Source: Homoserinimonas sedimenticola (lineage in GTDB: Bacteria > Actinomycetota > Actinomycetes > Actinomycetales > Microbacteriaceae). Taken from it: DNA of 64,000 nt. How positions within the stretch are numbered: the first letter of the stretch is position 1; the number at the start of each line of letters is the position of its first letter. The notes below the pieces were generated by a model. The model saw only the letters and a program-made list of their open reading frames with translations. It did not search any database and was not told the DNA's origin. Below are positions 25,480-36,486 of this stretch, piece after piece. Position numbers and translations under genes: made by a program. The stretch spans positions 457,165 through 521,164 of the forward strand of contig NZ_JAPELL010000001.1 in NCBI RefSeq assembly GCF_026094475.1. Direction: 5' to 3'.

Positions 25480-25885
25480 CGCGCCTCGCACCCTCCGGGT
25501 CTCGGGCGGCACAGGCAGCCTGAGATCAGACGGCCGCGGCACCCGCCCCCCTCACGAGAATTCAGGAAATCTCCTTGCTGCGGCGCAAGTAGCCCCCGGC
25601 CTTCGTCGCCGTGCGCGATGTCGGAAACTCAGGAAATACCGCGGTGAGGGTCCCGAAGGGCCCGGTGGTTCCCGCTGTCGCGAGACCTCGTCCATCCGCA
25701 GCTGAGGTGTTTTCCTGAACTTCCGAAGATTGGGCCGGGAGCGTCACCTCCTAGGAGTGCAGGGCGAGAGGATGCTCTCGCTCCCGAGCACCGTGAACTT
25801 CCTGAATTTCCGAAGTGGGACGGTGCGCACGGTACTCGGAAGTGCTGCGAGAAGCGAGCGCGCCGCGGGAGGGCATTACCCGCCG
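25480..25885. other. Gene-free convergent interval with palindrome locus
   Basis: This 406-base stretch between the ends of the TRIC gene and leuA has no supported gene. It contains four arms of the palindromic element family (25555-25815). It also holds a separate perfect hairpin GCGAGAG/CTCTCGC near 25764-25781 that could serve as a terminator for either neighbour. Confidence 0.75.
25555..25815. repeat. REP-like palindromic locus C (four arms)
   Basis: Two forward arms, CGAGAATTCAGGAAA (25555-25569) and TCGGAAACTCAGGAAA (25621-25636), face two reverse arms, TTTCCTGAACTTCCGAAG (25711-25728) and TTCCTGAATTTCCGAAG (25799-25815). The inner pair and the outer pair can each form a long stem, so the locus looks like one element nested inside another. 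Confidence 0.75.
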
Positions 25886-27771
<1,886 letters not shown>

Positions 27772-27777
27772 ACCTCC

Positions 27778-27783
27778 AGCGTA
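27778..27783 (-). promoter_or_regulatory. -10 hexamer of leuL-leuA
   Basis: TACGCT, six bases before the leader GTG. The position puts the transcription start at or next to the first base of the leader codon. Confidence 0.55.
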
Positions 27784-27882
27784 GCACCCCCAGCGAGAGG
27801 TTCCGCGGGCCGACCGTGCAGACGACCTGAATCCCGAAAACGTTGGGTGGTGACGTGTGCACCCGCCGCCCAGACTGGAGGC

Positions 27883-28503
27883 ATGAGAACACTAGGTACT
27901 CGCGGGGGCACCCTCTTCGCCGTCCTCGGCGCGGCACTCGTGCTGACGGCGTGCGGCGCGGATCCCGCCGACCCCGGAGACATCATGGACATCACCGAAT
28001 CGGATGCCACGGGCAGTGAAGTAATCGGACAGGGCACCGTGATCGAGAAGCCCGGTTCGACCGTGCAGATCTGCCTCGGCCCCATCACGATGATCTACCC
28101 GCCAGACTGCGGCGGCCCCGAGATCGTCGGTTGGGACTGGGACGAGGTCGACGGCGAGGAGACGGCGAACGGCACCACCTGGGGAACGTACGCGGTTCAG
28201 GGCACGTGGGATGGCGAGCAGCTGACGCTGACCGAGCCGCCCATCATGCTCGCCCTCTATGACCCGATGGTGCCCGACGACCCCTACACGGACCCGGAGA
28301 ACCCGGGTGAGGCGAGCGAGGCGGAGCTCGCCGAGATTCAGGCGGAACTGGCGGACGAGCCCGACATTCTGGGCGCCTACCCCCAGAACGGCTACCTCTT
28401 CGTCGAGGTCGTGCACGATGACGGCTCGCTGCAGGAGGAGTTCAACGAGCGCTACGGCGAGGATGTCGTTGTCGTGCGCCCCCAGCTGAAGCCCGTCGAG
28501 TGA
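27883..28503 (+). CDS. Putative lipoprotein of unknown function
   Basis: A 206-residue secreted lipoprotein. A signal peptide (MRTLGTRGGTLFAVLGAALV) ends in the lipobox LTAC with the lipidated cysteine near residue 24. The mature part is acidic, with two further cysteines (QICLG and PDCGG) that may form a disulfide, and an acidic region around DPENPGEASEAELAEIQAEL. I do not recognise a domain. The ATG at 27883 follows CAGACT by six bases, the same arrangement as the App1-like gene at 58297. It is divergent from leuA. Confidence 0.7.
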   Translation: MRTLGTRGGTLFAVLGAALVLTACGADPADPGDIMDITESDATGSEVIGQGTVIEKPGSTVQICLGPITMIYPPDCGGPEIVGWDWDEVDGEETANGTTWGTYAVQGTWDGEQLTLTEPPIMLALYDPMVPDDPYTDPENPGEASEAELAEIQAELADEPDILGAYPQNGYLFVEVVHDDGSLQEEFNERYGEDVVVVRPQLKPVE

Positions 28504-28552
28504 GGCCGGGGGGGCGGAGGCGCCGCGTCTGGCGACCCCCGCCCCCTGGCCT
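28503..28552. terminator. GC-rich hairpin between lipoprotein and permease genes
   Basis: AGGCCGGGGGGGCGG (from 28503) and CCGCCCCCTGGCCT (to 28552) are inverted with one mismatch and one bulge. It lies between convergent stop codons and can serve both directions. No U tract is present. Confidence 0.5.
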
Positions 28553-29948
28553 AGTCCACTGCGAGGGCCGCGACCGGGCTCACGCGTGTTGCCCGCCTCG
28601 CGGGGAACTGCGCTGCCAGCAGCGTAATGATGGCCGCGCCGAGGATGACCGCGAGCACGAGCATCCAGGGCACCGAGGGCCACACGAGCCCGGGGCTGCC
28701 CTCGATCGCTCCGAGAAGTGATTGCGCACCGGCCCAGCCGTAGACGACGCCGAGCACGACCCCGAAGCCAACACCGGCGACGGTCAGCTGGATGCTCTCG
28801 GCAACGATCATGGACCGCACCTGTCGTGAGGTGAAGCCGAGGGCGCGCAGGAGCCCGAGTTCGCGGGAACGCTGCAGCACGCTCAGTGAGAGCGTGTTGA
28901 TCATGCCGAAGGCGGCCGTCACGGCGCTGAAGCCGATGAGAGCGCTGAAGATGCCGACCGTGACGACGAGGAGTTCATCGACACCCCCGCCGTAGGATTC
29001 GGGCGACTCCGCCTGGGAGCGGGTGATCATGTCGAGGTAACCCTGCGTCGCGACAGCGAACGTCGTGACGAGCGTCACCCCGATGACGAGGCCGATCGCT
29101 GTGCGGGCGCTGCGCTCGGGGTGCCGCAGGCCGCTCTCGGCGGCGAGCCTCGCGGGGGCGCCGGCTCCGAGTATGCGTCCTGCCGCGCGTAGGATCGGCG
29201 GGATCACGATGTGCGCGGCCAGCACGATGCCGCTGAAGGAGGTGATGCCTCCGAGGAACGCGACGAGGAAGCCGAACGGCGAGACAAGCCCGAGCGCGAC
29301 GCCTGCCGCAAGGATGACGGCACCGCCGACGCCCAGGATACCGGCGATCGCGTTGCGCACCGGGCGCCGCAGCACGACCTCGCGGGGAGCCTCAACAGCA
29401 GCACCGGTCGCCTGCATGGGCGACACCTCCAGCACTCGACGAGAGCCGACCCATGACGCCGCCCAGGTCGAGAGCACGACGATGACTGCGGGGAGCACGA
29501 TGAGCGGGTCGACCACGGGGTAGTCGAGCTGAGGGACGAGACCGGATGCTGCGGCGAGGCGTATCCCACCGGCGGAGAGCAGCACTCCCGCTACGGCGCC
29601 GAGGGCGCTGCCGAGAAGCCCGACCGCCAGTCCCTCTTTCGCGACCGCCCTCCGCTGCGCTGCGGCTGTCGCGCCGATCAGGCGGACGAGCGCAATCGTG
29701 CGGGTGCGCCCCGCGATGATGGTCGCGAAGGTGTTGGCCGTGACGATCGATCCGACATAGACCGCGATCATGATGAAGACGGCGGCGACCATGGCGAGAG
29801 CGAGCTGGACGCTGCTGCGGGAGGCGATGTCGTCGGCGGAAATGACGGTGGCGAGGATCGCCGTCGCCTGGATGAGCCCGACTCCGAAGGCGGCACTGAG
29901 CGCGGTGACGACGAGGCTCGCGACGTGATCCCGCTTCGGCCCCTTCAC
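28551..29948 (-). CDS. ABC transporter permease, FtsX-like
   Basis: A 465-residue membrane protein with two FtsX-type domains. The first core lies around residues 42-130 (VAAVFIMIAVYVGSIVTANTFA, then RLIGATAAAQRRAV) and the second in the last 130 residues (FGMINTLSLSVLQRSRELGL LRALG, ending in PARRATRVSPVAALAVD). Such permeases pair with LolD/MacB-like ATPases for peptide or antibiotic efflux or cell-envelope functions. The GTG overlaps the ATPase stop as GTGA. It is the last gene of the kinase-regulator-ATPase-permease set. Confidence 0.85.
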   Translation of the reverse strand: MKGPKRDHVASLVVTALSAAFGVGLIQATAILATVISADDIASRSSVQLALAMVAAVFIMIAVYVGSIVTANTFATIIAGRTRTIALVRLIGATAAAQRRAVAKEGLAVGLLGSALGAVAGVLLSAGGIRLAAASGLVPQLDYPVVDPLIVLPAVIVVLSTWAASWVGSRRVLEVSPMQATGAAVEAPREVVLRRPVRNAIAGILGVGGAVILAAGVALGLVSPFGFLVAFLGGITSFSGIVLAAHIVIPPILRAAGRILGAGAPARLAAESGLRHPERSARTAIGLVIGVTLVTTFAVATQGYLDMITRSQAESPESYGGGVDELLVVTVGIFSALIGFSAVTAAFGMINTLSLSVLQRSRELGLLRALGFTSRQVRSMIVAESIQLTVAGVGFGVVLGVVYGWAGAQSLLGAIEGSPGLVWPSVPWMLVLAVILGAAIITLLAAQFPARRATRVSPVAALAVD

Positions 29949-30706
29949 GCCGCACTCTCCATCGAGAGCATGAACGCGCTGATCTCCTCGGCGCTGGATC
30001 GCCCGCGCTCCTCAACGACCCGGCCGTCGGCGAGGAAGAGGATGCGGTCGGCGTGGCTTGCCGCGATGGGGTCGTGCGTCACCATGGCAATGCTCTGGCC
30101 GTAGTCGGCGGATGCCGCGGAGAGGAGTGCGAGCACTTCCCGCCCGGTGCGCGAGTCGAGGTTCCCCGTCGGCTCGTCGGCGACGACGAGGTCGGGCCGG
30201 GTGGCGAGCGCTCGCGCGATCGCGACCCGCTGCTGCTGGCCGCCGGAGAGTTCGTGGGGCCGATGGTTGAGGCGGTGGCCGAGACCGAGTGATTCCACGA
30301 GCCTGTCGATCCATTCGCGCTGCTCGGGGCCGGGCATCCGCCCGTCGAGCTCGAAGGGCAGCTGGATGTTGCCCGCGATATCGAGGGTGGGCACGAGGTT
30401 GAAGGCCTGGAAGACGAAACCCACGCGCCGGCGGCGAAGCACGGTCAGCTCTGTGTCGCCGAGCGAGGTGATCTCGGTGTCGCCCAGCCAGGCCCGGCCG
30501 GAGCTTGGGGTGTCGAGGCCGGCCATGATGTGCATGAGGGTTGATTTGCCGGAGCCGCTCGGGCCCATGATCGCGGTGAACTCGCCCGCACGGATCCCGA
30601 TCGAGACGCCGTCGAGGGCGGTCACGGCGTTCGATCCGGCGCCGTAGGACTTGGTGAGGTGGGAGACGCGCGCCACGAGTCCCGCGTCGGAGTTGAGGAA
30701 TGTCAT
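29945..30706 (-). CDS. ABC transporter ATP-binding protein, LolD/MacB-like
   Basis: A 253-residue ATPase with Walker [10 protein letters not shown], signature [20 protein letters not shown], Walker [13 protein letters not shown] and an intact switch histidine (AMVTHDP). This matches the MacB-type subfamily that drives FtsX-like permeases, encoded directly downstream. The ATG at 30706 has TAGCGT seven bases upstream. The response regulator gene ends 80 bases upstream on the same strand, so the transporter is probably controlled by that system. Confidence 0.9.
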   Translation of the reverse strand: MTFLNSDAGLVARVSHLTKSYGAGSNAVTALDGVSIGIRAGEFTAIMGPSGSGKSTLMHIMAGLDTPSSGRAWLGDTEITSLGDTELTVLRRRRVGFVFQAFNLVPTLDIAGNIQLPFELDGRMPGPEQREWIDRLVESLGLGHRLNHRPHELSGGQQQRVAIARALATRPDLVVADEPTGNLDSRTGREVLALLSAASADYGQSIAMVTHDPIAASHADRILFLADGRVVEERGRSSAEEISAFMLSMESAA

Positions 30707-30786
30707 GGCTTCGACGCTATTGAGCCGCCCCGCGGCCCCGCGTCGGCCGGATGTCGTCTTCCGCTACATCCGCAGGATGATTCGCC

Positions 30787-31455
30787 CTACACCGCGAGGC
30801 CGTGCTCGTAGGCGAAAACGACCAGTTGCACGCGGTCGCGGAGCGAGAGCTTTGCGAGGATCCGGCTCACATGGGTTTTGACCGTCGCCTCGCTCAGATA
30901 CTCCTGGCGCGCGATCTCTGCGTTGCTGAGGCCCCGGGCCGCGAGGGCGAAGATCTCGCGTTCCCGCTCCGTCAGGGTTCCGAACGCCGGCGGCTCCTGG
31001 GGAGCTGCGGGTGCGGCCCCGAAGTGTTCGAAGAGCTCTCGGGTCGCGGATGCCGCGATCACTGCGTTCCCCGAGTGCACCGTACGGATCGCCGCAAGCA
31101 GGAACTCCGGCTCCGCGTCTTTCAGCAGGAATCCACTCGCCCCCGCGCGGATCGCGCGCGTCGCGGCCTCATCGAGGTCGAAGGTCGTGAGCACGATGAC
31201 CTTGGGTGCGACAACGCCCTGCTCCTCGGCGTCGCTCACGATGCGGGCCGTCGCCTCGATGCCATCCATAACGGGCATCCGGATGTCCATGAGCACAACG
31301 TCGGGGCGGCGCGCCGCCACGAGAGCGGCCCCTTCCGCCCCATCGCCGGCCTCGCCCACGAACTCGAGGTCGGCCTGTGAGGAGATGAGCATTCGGATGC
31401 CCGCCCGGAAGAGCGCCTGGTCGTCGACGAGGGCGACGGTAATGCGGTCAGTCAC
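30787..31455 (-). CDS. NarL/FixJ-family response regulator
   Basis: A 222-residue regulator. The receiver domain has the acidic pair in VALVDDQALFRAG, the phosphorylated aspartate in DVVLMDIRMPVMDG and the conserved lysine in FLLKDAEP. A LuxR-type helix-turn-helix (LTEREREIFALAARGLSNAEIA, followed by SEATVKTHVSRIL) lies at the C terminus. The GTG at 31455 overlaps the stop of the kinase gene by eight bases, so the pair is translationally coupled. It probably activates or represses the downstream ABC transporter. Confidence 0.92.
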   Translation of the reverse strand: MTDRITVALVDDQALFRAGIRMLISSQADLEFVGEAGDGAEGAALVAARRPDVVLMDIRMPVMDGIEATARIVSDAEEQGVVAPKVIVLTTFDLDEAATRAIRAGASGFLLKDAEPEFLLAAIRTVHSGNAVIAASATRELFEHFGAAPAAPQEPPAFGTLTEREREIFALAARGLSNAEIARQEYLSEATVKTHVSRILAKLSLRDRVQLVVFAYEHGLAV

Positions 31456-32665
31456 GTGTGGTCCCTTCCCGGGTGGGCGTCGAAGGTTCAGGGGTGAAGG
31501 GGATGCGGGCGTCGACGCAGAAGCGCCCGTCACGCGGCTCTGCCGCAAGTCGACCGCCGACCAGTTGGGCCCGCTCGCGCATCCCGGCGAGGCCGTGCCC
31601 CAGGCTCGCCTGCACCGGCTGCTCCCCCGCGCGAAGCGCGCTCGAGACCCGGATCGCGACCGCTTCGGCGCCCCAGTCGAGAGCGAGCGTGACCTCCTGC
31701 GCCGCGTCACCGTGGCGGAGCGCGTTCGTGAGGGCCTCCTGCACGATGCGATAGACCGCGAGCTGTTGGGCGGTTCCGAGCTGCCTCGGCTCCCCCGCCG
31801 TGTCCTCCCGAATCCTGAGCCCCGACGCACGCACCTGCGCGACGAGTCTCTCGAGATCGTCAAGCCCCGGTTGCGGCCCCTCCCCCTGGCTATGGCGCAG
31901 CTGGGTGAGGAGGACACGAACATCGGCGAGGGCGTCTCTCGCCGTCGTCGAGATCGTTGCGAGGGCTTCGGATGCTGCATCCGGATCGCCCCCGATGGCG
32001 TAGCGTGCACCGTCCGCCTGAGCGATCACAACCGCGAGCGAATGCGCAACGACGTCGTGCATGTCACGGGCGATACGGTTGCGCTCCTGTTCGATGATCG
32101 CGAGTTGACGCGCCTGGCGTTCCTCCTGCTCGGCACGCGCCTGCGCCTCGCGGCTGGCGCGGGCAGCCGCCCTGGTGCGGGCAAGCAGTCCGAGTGTCCA
32201 GCTCAGCCCGAAGACGGCGGTGAAGCCGGCGAGCGTGAGCAGCAGCCCCACGATCGTGACGGGCAGGTCGCCCACCGCGATGGCGGCCGGCGAGACGGAC
32301 ATGACGACAGGGAGGAAGAAGAGGTAGGCCGTGGCGACGAGGGCGCCGGCGCCAGCGGAGGCGAGCCCGATCCACTTGACCCTCGTCGCACCGTAGGCGG
32401 CCGTCGCGTAGAGCACGGGCAGGATGGCGAGATTCGATAGGTCAGGAGGGAGACCCGCCGCCATCTGCGCGAGCGCCCCCAACCAGGCGAGCCCCAGCGC
32501 GATGGACGGGGAGAGCCGACGCATGGCCAGGGCTGCTCCCATACACAGCACGACGAAGGCCTCGCTGAGCGCGAAGATGCCGAAGGGGCCGAGCCTAACG
32601 GCAACGCAGAGCGCCGCGAACACCACGTCGAACGCGAGCTGGCGTGGGGTCAGACGGCGAAGCAT
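31448..32665 (-). CDS. NarL-type sensor histidine kinase
   Basis: A 405-residue membrane kinase. About five to six helices occupy residues 1-165, then a coiled linker leads to the HisKA_3 segment RNRIARDMHDVVAHSLAV with the phosphorylated histidine. The HATPase domain has ALTNALRHGDAAQEV and GHGLAGMRERAQLVGG. The short extracytoplasmic loops suggest sensing within the membrane, as in cell-envelope-stress kinases; the signal is unknown. The ATG at 32665 follows TAGCGT and six bases. Confidence 0.9.
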   Translation of the reverse strand: MLRRLTPRQLAFDVVFAALCVAVRLGPFGIFALSEAFVVLCMGAALAMRRLSPSIALGLAWLGALAQMAAGLPPDLSNLAILPVLYATAAYGATRVKWIGLASAGAGALVATAYLFFLPVVMSVSPAAIAVGDLPVTIVGLLLTLAGFTAVFGLSWTLGLLARTRAAARASREAQARAEQEERQARQLAIIEQERNRIARDMHDVVAHSLAVVIAQADGARYAIGGDPDAASEALATISTTARDALADVRVLLTQLRHSQGEGPQPGLDDLERLVAQVRASGLRIREDTAGEPRQLGTAQQLAVYRIVQEALTNALRHGDAAQEVTLALDWGAEAVAIRVSSALRAGEQPVQASLGHGLAGMRERAQLVGGRLAAEPRDGRFCVDARIPFTPEPSTPTREGTTRD

Positions 32666-32671
32666 GCGACA

Positions 32672-32677
32672 ACGCTA
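32672..32677 (-). promoter_or_regulatory. -10 hexamer of kinase-regulator operon (leaderless geometry)
   Basis: TAGCGT followed by TGTCGC and the kinase ATG on the minus strand. Confidence 0.6.
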
Positions 32678-32749
32678 CGGCGTTCCTGCGCCGCACCGAC
32701 CCGAAATCGCGTCGGCGGCGCGAAGATCATCCTCGGGATGTATGAGGTG

Positions 32750-33658
32750 TCAGAAGCCCAGCCGCCCCAGCTGCTTGGGGTCTCGCTGCCACTCCTTCGC
32801 AACCTTGACCCGGAGGGAGAGATAGACGGGTGACCCCACGAGCGGCTCGATCTGGGCGCGAGCTGCTGCGCCGACCTCCCGCAGGCGGGAGCCCTTGTGC
32901 CCGATGATGATGCCCTTTTGACTGTCGCGCTCCACGAAGACGTTGGCGTAGATCTCGACGAGATCCTTGTCCTCGCGTTCCACCATGTCATCGACCGTGA
33001 CGGCGATCGAGTGGGGAAGCTCGTCCTGCACACCCTCGAGGGCCGCCTCGCGGATGAGCTCGGCGATCCGGTCGTCGAGGGACTCCTCCGTGACCGACTC
33101 GGCGGGGTAGAGGGGCGGCGACTCCGGCATGAGCGCGATCAGCTCGCTCACCAGCACGTCGAGCTGCACGTTCGTGAGGGCGGAGACCGGGATGATCGCG
33201 TCCCAGTCGCGCAGATTCGAGACCGCGAGGAGCTGCTCCGCGACGGCCGCCTTGGACGCCGTGTCGACCTTGGTCACGAGCGCCACGCGTTTGGCCCGGG
33301 GGAAGGCATCGAGTTGCTCGTTGATGAAACGGTCTCCCGGTCCGACCTTCTCATCGGCCGGGACACAGAAACAGATGACGTCGACTTCCGCCAGCGTGTC
33401 TTGCACGACCGCGTTGAGCCGCTCGCCGAGGAGGGTTCGCGGTCGGTGCATCCCCGGGGTGTCGACGAGAACGAGCTGCCCCTCTGACCTGTGCACGATG
33501 CCGCGGATGGCGCGCCGGGTGGTCTGCGGCTTGGTGCTCGTGATCGCGACCTTCTCTCCCACGAGCGCGTTCGTGAGGGTCGACTTGCCGACGTTCGGCC
33601 GGCCGACGAAGGTCACGAAGCCGGAACGGTGGGCAGCAGCAGATTGTTCGTCCGTCAT
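32750..33658 (-). CDS. era: GTPase Era
   Basis: A 302-residue GTPase needed for 30S ribosomal subunit maturation. G1 is GRPNVGKSTL, G2 lies around TTRRAIRG, G3 is DTPGMHRP and G4 is TKVD. The C-terminal KH domain carries the conserved GHKGSRLREVG, which binds 16S rRNA. The ATG at 33658 overlaps the stop of the CNNM gene as ATGA. It ends the hrcA-to-era block. Confidence 0.95.
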   Translation of the reverse strand: MTDEQSAAAHRSGFVTFVGRPNVGKSTLTNALVGEKVAITSTKPQTTRRAIRGIVHRSEGQLVLVDTPGMHRPRTLLGERLNAVVQDTLAEVDVICFCVPADEKVGPGDRFINEQLDAFPRAKRVALVTKVDTASKAAVAEQLLAVSNLRDWDAIIPVSALTNVQLDVLVSELIALMPESPPLYPAESVTEESLDDRIAELIREAALEGVQDELPHSIAVTVDDMVEREDKDLVEIYANVFVERDSQKGIIIGHKGSRLREVGAAARAQIEPLVGSPVYLSLRVKVAKEWQRDPKQLGRLGF

Positions 33659-34962
33659 GATCGTTGCTCCTCGCTGGGAAGGTCTTCGCCATCCGATTCC
33701 AGGTCGGCGAGGGTCTGGTCGCGCTCGACGATGACGGTGGTGAGGCGCTTGCGCCTCCCCTCGGTGCGATCCGCCATGAGCAGGATGCCCGAAACGCTCG
33801 CCGTGTCGCCCCGCGACGGGATGCGCCCGAGCCCCTTCGTGAGGAGGCCACCCACCGTGTCGACATCGTCGTCATCGAGGTCGAGGCCGAAGAGCTCGCC
33901 GAGTTCGTCGATTGCAAGCCGTGCCGAAACACGGAAGCGCCCCTCCCCCAGATCTTTGACCTCCTGGAGGGTGCGGTCGTACTCGTCGGAGATGTCTCCC
34001 ACGAGTTCCTCGATGAGGTCCTCGAGTGAGACGAGCCCCGCGATGCCGCCGTACTCGTCGACGACCATCGCAAGGTGATTCGACTCGAGCTGCATCTGGC
34101 GCAGCAGGTCGTCGGCCTTCTGCGACTCGGGCACGAAGAGCGCGGGCCGCGCGATCTCCGCGACCGCGATGCTGTCGAAACCGAGAGGTTGTTCGTGGCT
34201 GAGGCGTGCGACGTCGCGGAGGTAGAGCACTCCGAGCACCTCGTCGACATCCTCGCCCGTGACGGGGATGCGCGAGACTCCCTTGCCGAAGAAGAGCGCG
34301 AGCGCCTCCGTGATACCCGCCGTGCCGTCGATCGTGACCATGTCGGTGCGGGGCACCATGACTTCGCGCACGACCGTCTGGTTGAAGTCGAAGATCGAGT
34401 GAATGAGCTCTCGGTCCTGCTCCTCCAGCACGTCGAGCTCGGTCGCCTCGTCGACCATGCTGAGCAGCTGCTGCTCCGAGCTGAAGGTCACAGTGCGAGG
34501 GCGGCCGGGAGTGACGCGGTTGCCGACCGCGACGAGGGCCGCCGCGAGGGGACCCAGCAATACCCGCAGGGCGTGCACGAGTCCCGAGGTCCAGAGGATG
34601 ATCGGGGTCGCGTATTCACGGCCGACCGAGCGAGGGCTCGAGCCCACGAGCACGAACGACGCGACGATCATCACGAGTGCCGAGCACAACAGCGCCCACC
34701 ACCACTCGTCGAAGAGGGTGGCGAAGCTCATCGTCACGAGCACCGCGGCCGTCGTCTCCGCCACGACACGCATGAAGTTGACGGCGTTGACGTGAGCGCC
34801 GACATCCGACGAGATGGCCAGGAGCGCGCGCGGGCGGCGCGAACGCTGTGCGAGATCGCTCAGGTCGTTCCGCGACAGCACTCCGAGCGCCGCGTCGGCG
34901 GCGGCGAGCAGGCCGCCAAAGGCGACGAGCAGCACGGCGGCCGTCACGAAGACGATCGTCAC
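33655..34962 (-). CDS. CNNM/CorC-type hemolysin-family transporter
   Basis: A 435-residue protein with an N-terminal DUF21 membrane domain (about four helices, residues 1-170) followed by two CBS domains (VMVPRTDMVTIDGTAG; LAMVVDEYGGIAGLVSLEDLIEELVG) and a C-terminal CorC_HlyC domain. This is the bacterial CNNM family linked to magnesium or cobalt transport. The hemolysin name is historical. The GTG start and the overlap with era are typical of this cluster. It is immediately downstream of ybeY. Confidence 0.9.
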   Translation of the reverse strand: MTIVFVTAAVLLVAFGGLLAAADAALGVLSRNDLSDLAQRSRRPRALLAISSDVGAHVNAVNFMRVVAETTAAVLVTMSFATLFDEWWWALLCSALVMIVASFVLVGSSPRSVGREYATPIILWTSGLVHALRVLLGPLAAALVAVGNRVTPGRPRTVTFSSEQQLLSMVDEATELDVLEEQDRELIHSIFDFNQTVVREVMVPRTDMVTIDGTAGITEALALFFGKGVSRIPVTGEDVDEVLGVLYLRDVARLSHEQPLGFDSIAVAEIARPALFVPESQKADDLLRQMQLESNHLAMVVDEYGGIAGLVSLEDLIEELVGDISDEYDRTLQEVKDLGEGRFRVSARLAIDELGELFGLDLDDDDVDTVGGLLTKGLGRIPSRGDTASVSGILLMADRTEGRRKRLTTVIVERDQTLADLESDGEDLPSEEQRS

Positions 34963-35005
34963 CGACCATCACCGCCCACGGGCTTGGGCGTACTCGGACC
35001 GTCGC

Positions 35006-35470
35006 TCACGACCGGAGACGCTCCTCGTGCGCGAAGCCGACGAGGATGTCTCGCTGAAGGCCGAACATCTCCCGCTCCTCCTCCGGCTCGGCGTGGTCGA
35101 AGCCGAGAAGGTGGAGGATGCCGTGCGTCGTGAGCATGAGGAGCTCGTCGCGGAGCGCGTGGCCAGCCGCTTCTGCCTGGACCTGCGCGACCTGCGGGCA
35201 CAGCACGACGTCACCGAGTAGCCCTGCCGGCGTGATGGCGTCTTCCGTGCCGGGGCGCAGCTCGTCCATGGGGAAGCTCAGCACGTCTGTCGGGCCGGGC
35301 TCGTCCATCCACTGCACGTGAAGCTGCTCCATCGCTGACTCGTCGACGAGCACGATCGAGAGATCCGCGTCGGGATGCACATGCAGCTCGTCGAGGGCGT
35401 AGGTCGCGAGACGCTGCAGCGCCGCTTCGTCGACGACGATGGCCGACTCGTTGTTGATCTCGATGCTCAC
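35006..35470 (-). CDS. ybeY: rRNA maturation endonuclease YbeY
   Basis: A 154-residue metalloendonuclease involved in 16S rRNA 3' processing and ribosome quality control. The signature HGILHLLGFDHAEPEEEREMF provides three metal-binding histidines, and TDVLSFPMDE precedes it. The GTG at 35470 overlaps the phoH stop as GTGA, so translation is coupled. Confidence 0.94.
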   Translation of the reverse strand: MSIEINNESAIVVDEAALQRLATYALDELHVHPDADLSIVLVDESAMEQLHVQWMDEPGPTDVLSFPMDELRPGTEDAITPAGLLGDVVLCPQVAQVQAEAAGHALRDELLMLTTHGILHLLGFDHAEPEEEREMFGLQRDILVGFAHEERLRS

Positions 35471-36486
35471 CGGGAGCGCCCTCGTCTCTCGTAGTCCTTG
35501 CGCTGCTGCTCGGCGTCGTAGCGTGTGTACGCGTCGACGATGCGACCCACGAGCGAGTGTCGCACGACGTCGTCGCTCGTGAGGGTCGCGAAGTGAATCT
35601 CGTCGATGTCATCGAGCACTCGTGTCACGAGCTTGAGTCCGCTCGCGCCCGTCGGCAGGTCCATCTGCGTGATGTCGCCCGTCACGACCATCTTCGACTC
35701 GAAACCGAGACGAGTGAGGAACATCTTCATCTGCTCAGGCGTCGTGTTCTGCGCCTCATCCAGGATCACGAAGGAGTTGTTGAGCGTGCGACCGCGCATA
35801 TAGGCGAGCGGGGCGACCTCGATCGTGCCGATTGCGAGCAGCTTGACGACGACTTCCGGGTCCATCATCTCGTTGAGGGCGTCGTAGAGGGGGCGCAGGT
35901 AAGGGTCGATCTTGTCCGTGAGGGTTCCTGGTAGGAAGCCGAGACGCTCTCCCGCCTCGACCGCGGGACGGGTCAGGATGATGCGCTCGACCTCTTTACG
36001 CTGGAGAGCCTGCACGGCCTTCGCCATCGCGAGGTACGTCTTGCCTGTGCCCGCCGGCCCGATGCCGAACACAACCGTGTTCTCGTCGATCGCATCGACA
36101 TAGGCGCGCTGTCCCGCGGTCTTGGGGCGGATGCTCTTGCCGCGACTCGTGAGAATGACCTGTCCCAAAACGTCGGCTGGTCGGGCACCACCGTCGCTCG
36201 CGAGGATGCGCGCCGACTCCGAAACGTCGCTGACGTCGAGGACGTGGTCCTCACGGATGAGCGCCACCAGCTCCTCGACGAGTGAGCGGGCCGCGCGCAC
36301 GTCGTCGTCTGGCCCCTCGAGGGCGACCTCGTTTCCTCGGACGTGTACCTCGACGAGTGGGTACTGCGCCTCGATCGTGCGCAGGAGCCTGTCCTGAGGC
36401 CCGAGAAGCCGCACCATGGCGACCCCATCAACCTGGAGTACCTCGCGGCGCGTCGTCTCGCCGCCGCTCGTGTCGTCAGTCGCCAA
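35467..36486 (-). CDS. phoH: PhoH-family ATPase
   Basis: A 339-residue PhoH/YbeZ protein that works with YbeY in RNA processing. The ATPase core has GPAGTGKTYLAMA (Walker A) and FVILDEAQNTTPEQMKMFLTRLG (Walker B), with TGDITQMDLP near the end. The start is uncertain. A TTG at 36486 overlaps the HIT gene by eleven bases, and an ATG at 36417, with GGGG six bases upstream, would remove 23 residues and begin at MVRLLGPQDRLL. I list the longer version. Confidence 0.9.
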   Translation of the reverse strand: MATDDTSGGETTRREVLQVDGVAMVRLLGPQDRLLRTIEAQYPLVEVHVRGNEVALEGPDDDVRAARSLVEELVALIREDHVLDVSDVSESARILASDGGARPADVLGQVILTSRGKSIRPKTAGQRAYVDAIDENTVVFGIGPAGTGKTYLAMAKAVQALQRKEVERIILTRPAVEAGERLGFLPGTLTDKIDPYLRPLYDALNEMMDPEVVVKLLAIGTIEVAPLAYMRGRTLNNSFVILDEAQNTTPEQMKMFLTRLGFESKMVVTGDITQMDLPTGASGLKLVTRVLDDIDEIHFATLTSDDVVRHSLVGRIVDAYTRYDAEQQRKDYERRGRSR

